Shown here one piece after another: positions 61,266 to 64,000 of a DNA stretch of 64,000 bases (position 1 is the stretch's first letter; every line of letters starts with the position of its first letter). The notes beneath the pieces are model-generated. The model was given only the letters and a program-made list of their open reading frames with translations, was not told the origin of the DNA and made no database searches. Made by a program: the position numbers and the translations under genes. The stretch comes from Actinomadura hallensis (lineage in GTDB: Bacteria > Actinomycetota > Actinomycetes > Streptosporangiales > Streptosporangiaceae): assembly GCF_006716765.1 (NCBI RefSeq), contig NZ_VFPO01000001.1, positions 6,138,001 through 6,202,000 on the forward strand. The letters are read 5' to 3'.

Positions 61266-62622
61266 CGCTCACCGCCGTGCGGCGGACGGGGCGCGGCCCC
61301 GGCGCGGACGGCCGTCCGGGCGTCGCCGCGTCACGCGTGCCCCACTTCCCGTCCCGGATCCGTGCGATCGCCCACAGCAGCTGGGGCGAGAACATGACGT
61401 AGAAGAACGTCCCGATGAACGCGTAGCTCCACATGCCGTCGTCGCGCAACATCCGGTACGTCAGCGCGTAGCCCATCGACACCAGGTACAGGCCGAGGAA
61501 GTAGACCATCGGGAAGCGGCCGCCGGCGACCGGCGTCACCAGGCTGTACACCACCACGATCGGGCTGAGCAGCCCGGCGAGCGTCTGCACGGCGATCGAC
61601 GGCAGCGCCCGCGTCCGGCTCCGCCACACGTGCGCGAGCAGCAGCGGCCCCTCCCGGCTCCAGGACTTCTTCCACCGCAGCTGCTGCCGGAAGAACTTGC
61701 GGTACCGGTCCGGCGCGTCCGTCCACGCCTCCGCGCGGGCGTCGTAGCGGGTCGTCCAGCCGGCCCTGATGACCCGGTTCGTGAGGGCCCGGTCGTCGCC
61801 GTAGGTGCACTCGACGCCGAGGAACCGCTGGTGCTCCCACGCGTCCAGCAGCGGCGCGATCGCCGTCCGCCGGTACGCCGCGAAACAGCCGGAGCAGCAG
61901 GTGACGGCGCCCAGCACCGACTCGGCGCTCTTGAGGAGCTGGAACGACACGTAGTAGCGCGCCGCCTGCATCCTGGTCAGCACGTTGCTCTCGGCGTTCC
62001 GGACGTGGGTGAGCCCGGAGATCGCGCCCACCCTCTCGTCCGCGAACCCCTGCACCAGCCGCCGGACCGACTCCGGGGCCGGCATCGAGTCGGAGTCGAC
62101 GAAGACGAGGATCTCCGCCGACGTCGCCCGGATCCCCGCCGCCATCGCCGCGCGCTTCCCCTTGTTGGCGCCGAGGTCGACGCACCGGACCCGCCCCCGC
62201 GGGTACTGCGCGGCGGCGGCCCGCATGTGCTCCCATGTGTCGTCGGTGGAACCGTCGTTGACCACGACGATCTCCAGCTCGTCCTCGGGATAGTCCAGTC
62301 CGAGGCAGGAGTGGACGGTCCGGGCGACGGCCTCGCCCTCGTTGTAGGCGGGCACCACGATCGCGACGGACGGGGCGATGCCCGCGTCGCGCGGCGGCCG
62401 GTAGAACGCCGCCAGCACGAACCGGCTGATCACGTAGCCGGTGACCAGCACCGTGTACGCCGGCAGCAGCGGGTCGCCGCGCAGGTACGCGACCTTCACG
62501 CCGACGTGCCAGGTGACGACGGCGCAGATCACCGCCACGCCGGTCAGCGCGCCGAGCGACAGTGCGCGCGCCCCCCACGGCAGGTCGTGGAAGGGGATCG
62601 GCGGTGTCCGGCGGCGGGTCAC
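61258..62622 (-). CDS. Processive glycosyltransferase family 2 (hyaluronan/cellulose-synthase-like)
   Basis: A 454-residue membrane polymerase. Two N-terminal helices lead to a GT-A domain with VVPAYNEGEAVART, VVNDGSTDDTW (first Asp), FVDSDSMPAPE (DxD), GDDRALTNRVI (catalytic Asp) and the processivity motif QQLRWKKSW (Q-x-x-R-W). At least three C-terminal helices follow. GTG at 62622 overlaps the previous stop (GTGA). The layout matches HasA- or PgaC-type synthases that polymerise and extrude a glycan from UDP-sugars. Confidence 0.93.
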   Translation of the reverse strand: MTRRRTPPIPFHDLPWGARALSLGALTGVAVICAVVTWHVGVKVAYLRGDPLLPAYTVLVTGYVISRFVLAAFYRPPRDAGIAPSVAIVVPAYNEGEAVARTVHSCLGLDYPEDELEIVVVNDGSTDDTWEHMRAAAAQYPRGRVRCVDLGANKGKRAAMAAGIRATSAEILVFVDSDSMPAPESVRRLVQGFADERVGAISGLTHVRNAESNVLTRMQAARYYVSFQLLKSAESVLGAVTCCSGCFAAYRRTAIAPLLDAWEHQRFLGVECTYGDDRALTNRVIRAGWTTRYDARAEAWTDAPDRYRKFFRQQLRWKKSWSREGPLLLAHVWRSRTRALPSIAVQTLAGLLSPIVVVYSLVTPVAGGRFPMVYFLGLYLVSMGYALTYRMLRDDGMWSYAFIGTFFYVMFSPQLLWAIARIRDGKWGTRDAATPGRPSAPGPRPVRRTAVSDG

Positions 62623-63905
62623 AGCGCCACGCGCCCCGCGCGGCCGGGGAAGCGGTACGTCGCGTCCAGCAGTAACTGGCCGTCGCGCAGCCGGCCCAGG
62701 TCGAGGGCCCGGTGCGGGGTGTGCGCGATCACGAGGTCGGCCGGGCCCGGTTCGACGCTCTGCAGTTTCGTCCCGCCCCCGGTGACCACCTCGGGCACCC
62801 GGGGATCGTGGTACCTGACCCGCGCGCCCGCCGCCAGCAGCCCGTCGATGATCTCCAGTGCGGGCGACTCCCGCAGATCCGCGACCTCCGGCTTGTAGGC
62901 GACGCCGAGGACGAGCACGTCCGCGCCCGCCAGCCCGCGCCCCCGGTCCGACAGCACCTCCCGGGCCCGTTCGACGACCCGCCTCGGACGCGTCGCGATG
63001 GCGTTCATCGCCGCCGACACCAGCGGCGTGTCCAGCCGGTCCCGCCGGAGCTGCCACAGCAGGTAGTGCGGATCGCACGGGATGCAGTGCCCGCCCGCGC
63101 CGGGCCCCGGCAAGAACGGCATGTACCCGTACGGCTTCGTCGCCGCCGCCTCGATGACCTCCATCACGTCGAGGCGCAGCACCCGGCACGCGTCCGCGAA
63201 CTCGTTGACCAGCGCGATGTTCACCGCCCGGAACGTGTTCTCCAGCAGCTTGGTCATCTCGGCGGCGTCCGCCGACGACACCGTGCACAGTTCCCTCGCG
63301 TACCGGCCGAGCAGCCCGGCGGCGCGCTCCGCGCACCGCGGCGTCATGCCCCCGACGACCCGCGGCACGTCCTCGTGCGCGTGCCGGTCGTCGCCCGGAT
63401 CGATCCGCTCCGGGCTGAACGCGACGAACACGTCGGTCCCCACCCGGAAGCCCCGCGCGGTCAGCGGCCGCGCGAGCAGCTCCCGCGTCGACCCCACGTA
63501 GCTGGTGGAGGTCAGCACGATCGTCTGCCCCGTGCGGGCGTGCGCGGCGGTGGCGGCGCACGCCGCCGTCAGCGCACCGAGGTCCGGAACCCGCTGCCGG
63601 TCGACCGGCGTCGGGACACAGATGATCACCGCGTCGGCACGCGCCGTCTCGGCGGGCTCCGCGGTCATGGCCAGCCCGTCCCCCGCCGCCCGGAGCCGCT
63701 CGCGGTCGCCGTCCACCAGGTCGACGCGGCCGGACCTGATGGCCTCCAGCCGTCCCGGATCCAGGTCGACGCCGAGCACCCGCAGCCCGGCGCCGCAGAA
63801 GGCCAGCGCGGTCGGCAGCCCGACGTAGCCGAGCCCGACGACCGCGACGTCGTACGTGGACGATCCGGCGCATCGGGCACCGATGGGCGAAGCAGCGATG
63901 GACAT
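62619..63905 (-). CDS. UDP-sugar 6-dehydrogenase (UDP-glucose/UDP-GlcNAc/ManNAc dehydrogenase family)
   Basis: A 428-residue NAD-dependent dehydrogenase that oxidises C6 of a UDP-sugar to a uronic acid. The N-terminal Rossmann motif is VVGLGYVGLPTALAF. The substrate domain has FSPERIDPGD, KLLENTFRAVNIALVNEFA, and the catalytic Cys in GPGAGGHCIPCDPHYL. The C-terminal domain has VLVLGVAYKPEVADLRESP. The ERIDPGD text is closer to the UDP-HexNAc dehydrogenase (WbpA/WecC) branch than to plain UDP-glucose dehydrogenases. It is the first visible gene of the exopolysaccharide operon and probably supplies the glycosyltransferase. Confidence 0.92.
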   Translation of the reverse strand: MSIAASPIGARCAGSSTYDVAVVGLGYVGLPTALAFCGAGLRVLGVDLDPGRLEAIRSGRVDLVDGDRERLRAAGDGLAMTAEPAETARADAVIICVPTPVDRQRVPDLGALTAACAATAAHARTGQTIVLTSTSYVGSTRELLARPLTARGFRVGTDVFVAFSPERIDPGDDRHAHEDVPRVVGGMTPRCAERAAGLLGRYARELCTVSSADAAEMTKLLENTFRAVNIALVNEFADACRVLRLDVMEVIEAAATKPYGYMPFLPGPGAGGHCIPCDPHYLLWQLRRDRLDTPLVSAAMNAIATRPRRVVERAREVLSDRGRGLAGADVLVLGVAYKPEVADLRESPALEIIDGLLAAGARVRYHDPRVPEVVTGGGTKLQSVEPGPADLVIAHTPHRALDLGRLRDGQLLLDATYRFPGRAGRVAL

Positions 63906-64000
63906 GGATCTGAGTTCTCCCCCGTGTAGGCATCAGCCGGGGGTGACTTCCTCCAGTCCGAGACGCCCATTCCTGGGATCGGAGAAAGATAACCAGGACC

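Noticed and set aside
63919-63943. Short hairpin upstream of the UDP-sugar dehydrogenase considered as a riboswitch
   Set aside because: Only a 6-bp stem is visible and the flanking text matches no riboswitch consensus I know; the region runs off the window.

Overview
The window is about 70% GC and reads as a filamentous actinomycete chromosome. GTG and TTG starts are common, ATGA/GTGA stop-start overlaps occur, and there are many regulators of the kind found in Streptomyces and Actinomadura. The gene order topA - tmk (MFS fusion) - holB - PSP1 - tap-like hydrolase - tRNA-Thr is a conserved actinomycete backbone. An Actinomadura-like (Streptosporangiales) origin is my best guess, but it rests on general family resemblance only.

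Layout. 1-4 kb: the 3' end of a VIT/von Willebrand A protein, a divergent MFS efflux/MarR pair with palindromic operators, and an IS481 relic. 4-8 kb: tRNA-Thr(CGU), a lipoprotein alpha/beta hydrolase, and a ferredoxin reductase plus fatty-acid desaturase operon behind a TetR-type palindrome. 8-22 kb: housekeeping block (PSP1 protein, fructosamine-kinase-like protein, low-Mr tyrosine phosphatase, subtilase, holB, MFS-tmk, topA, M20 peptidase). 22-27 kb: tRNA-Leu(GAG) with a decayed serine recombinase beside it, an ABC-2 exporter and an ECF41/SigJ-type sigma factor.

26.9-46.0 kb is the centrepiece: a meroterpenoid biosynthetic cluster. An eight-gene minus-strand operon (46040 down to 35382) encodes a cupin monooxygenase, a DegT-type aminotransferase, a WrbA-like quinone reductase, an AMP-forming ligase, a methyltransferase, a 1,3,6,8-tetrahydroxynaphthalene (THN) synthase, a single-chain IspH-DXS fusion and IspG. 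A second minus-strand block (31796 down to 26896) encodes a lavandulyl-type cis-prenyl synthase, two NphB/CloQ-type aromatic prenyltransferases, a vanadium haloperoxidase and a TetR-like protein with no DNA-binding domain. Between the blocks, on the plus strand, lie a zinc-ribbon protein and a small helix-turn-helix protein. Three near-identical promoters (TTGACA - 17 nt - TATATC, with a conserved spacer) precede the two blocks: one before the first and two in tandem before the second. The inferred logic is THN to flaviolin/mompain, then an amino-naphthoquinone, with methylation, attachment of a branched prenyl chain, and haloperoxidase-driven chlorination or cyclisation. Isoprenoid supply is boosted through the MEP pathway rather than mevalonate.

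46-56 kb: small relics, an AraC-controlled aldo/keto reductase and FMN reductase pair, a cyclase-like protein, two XRE/DUF5753-type regulators, a SAM methyltransferase and a quinone-oxidoreductase-like MDR protein. 56.8-63.9 kb: a tightly coupled exopolysaccharide operon (nucleotide-sugar dehydrogenase, hyaluronan/cellulose-synthase-like glycosyltransferase, three polysaccharide deacetylases, a secreted glucanase-fold protein).
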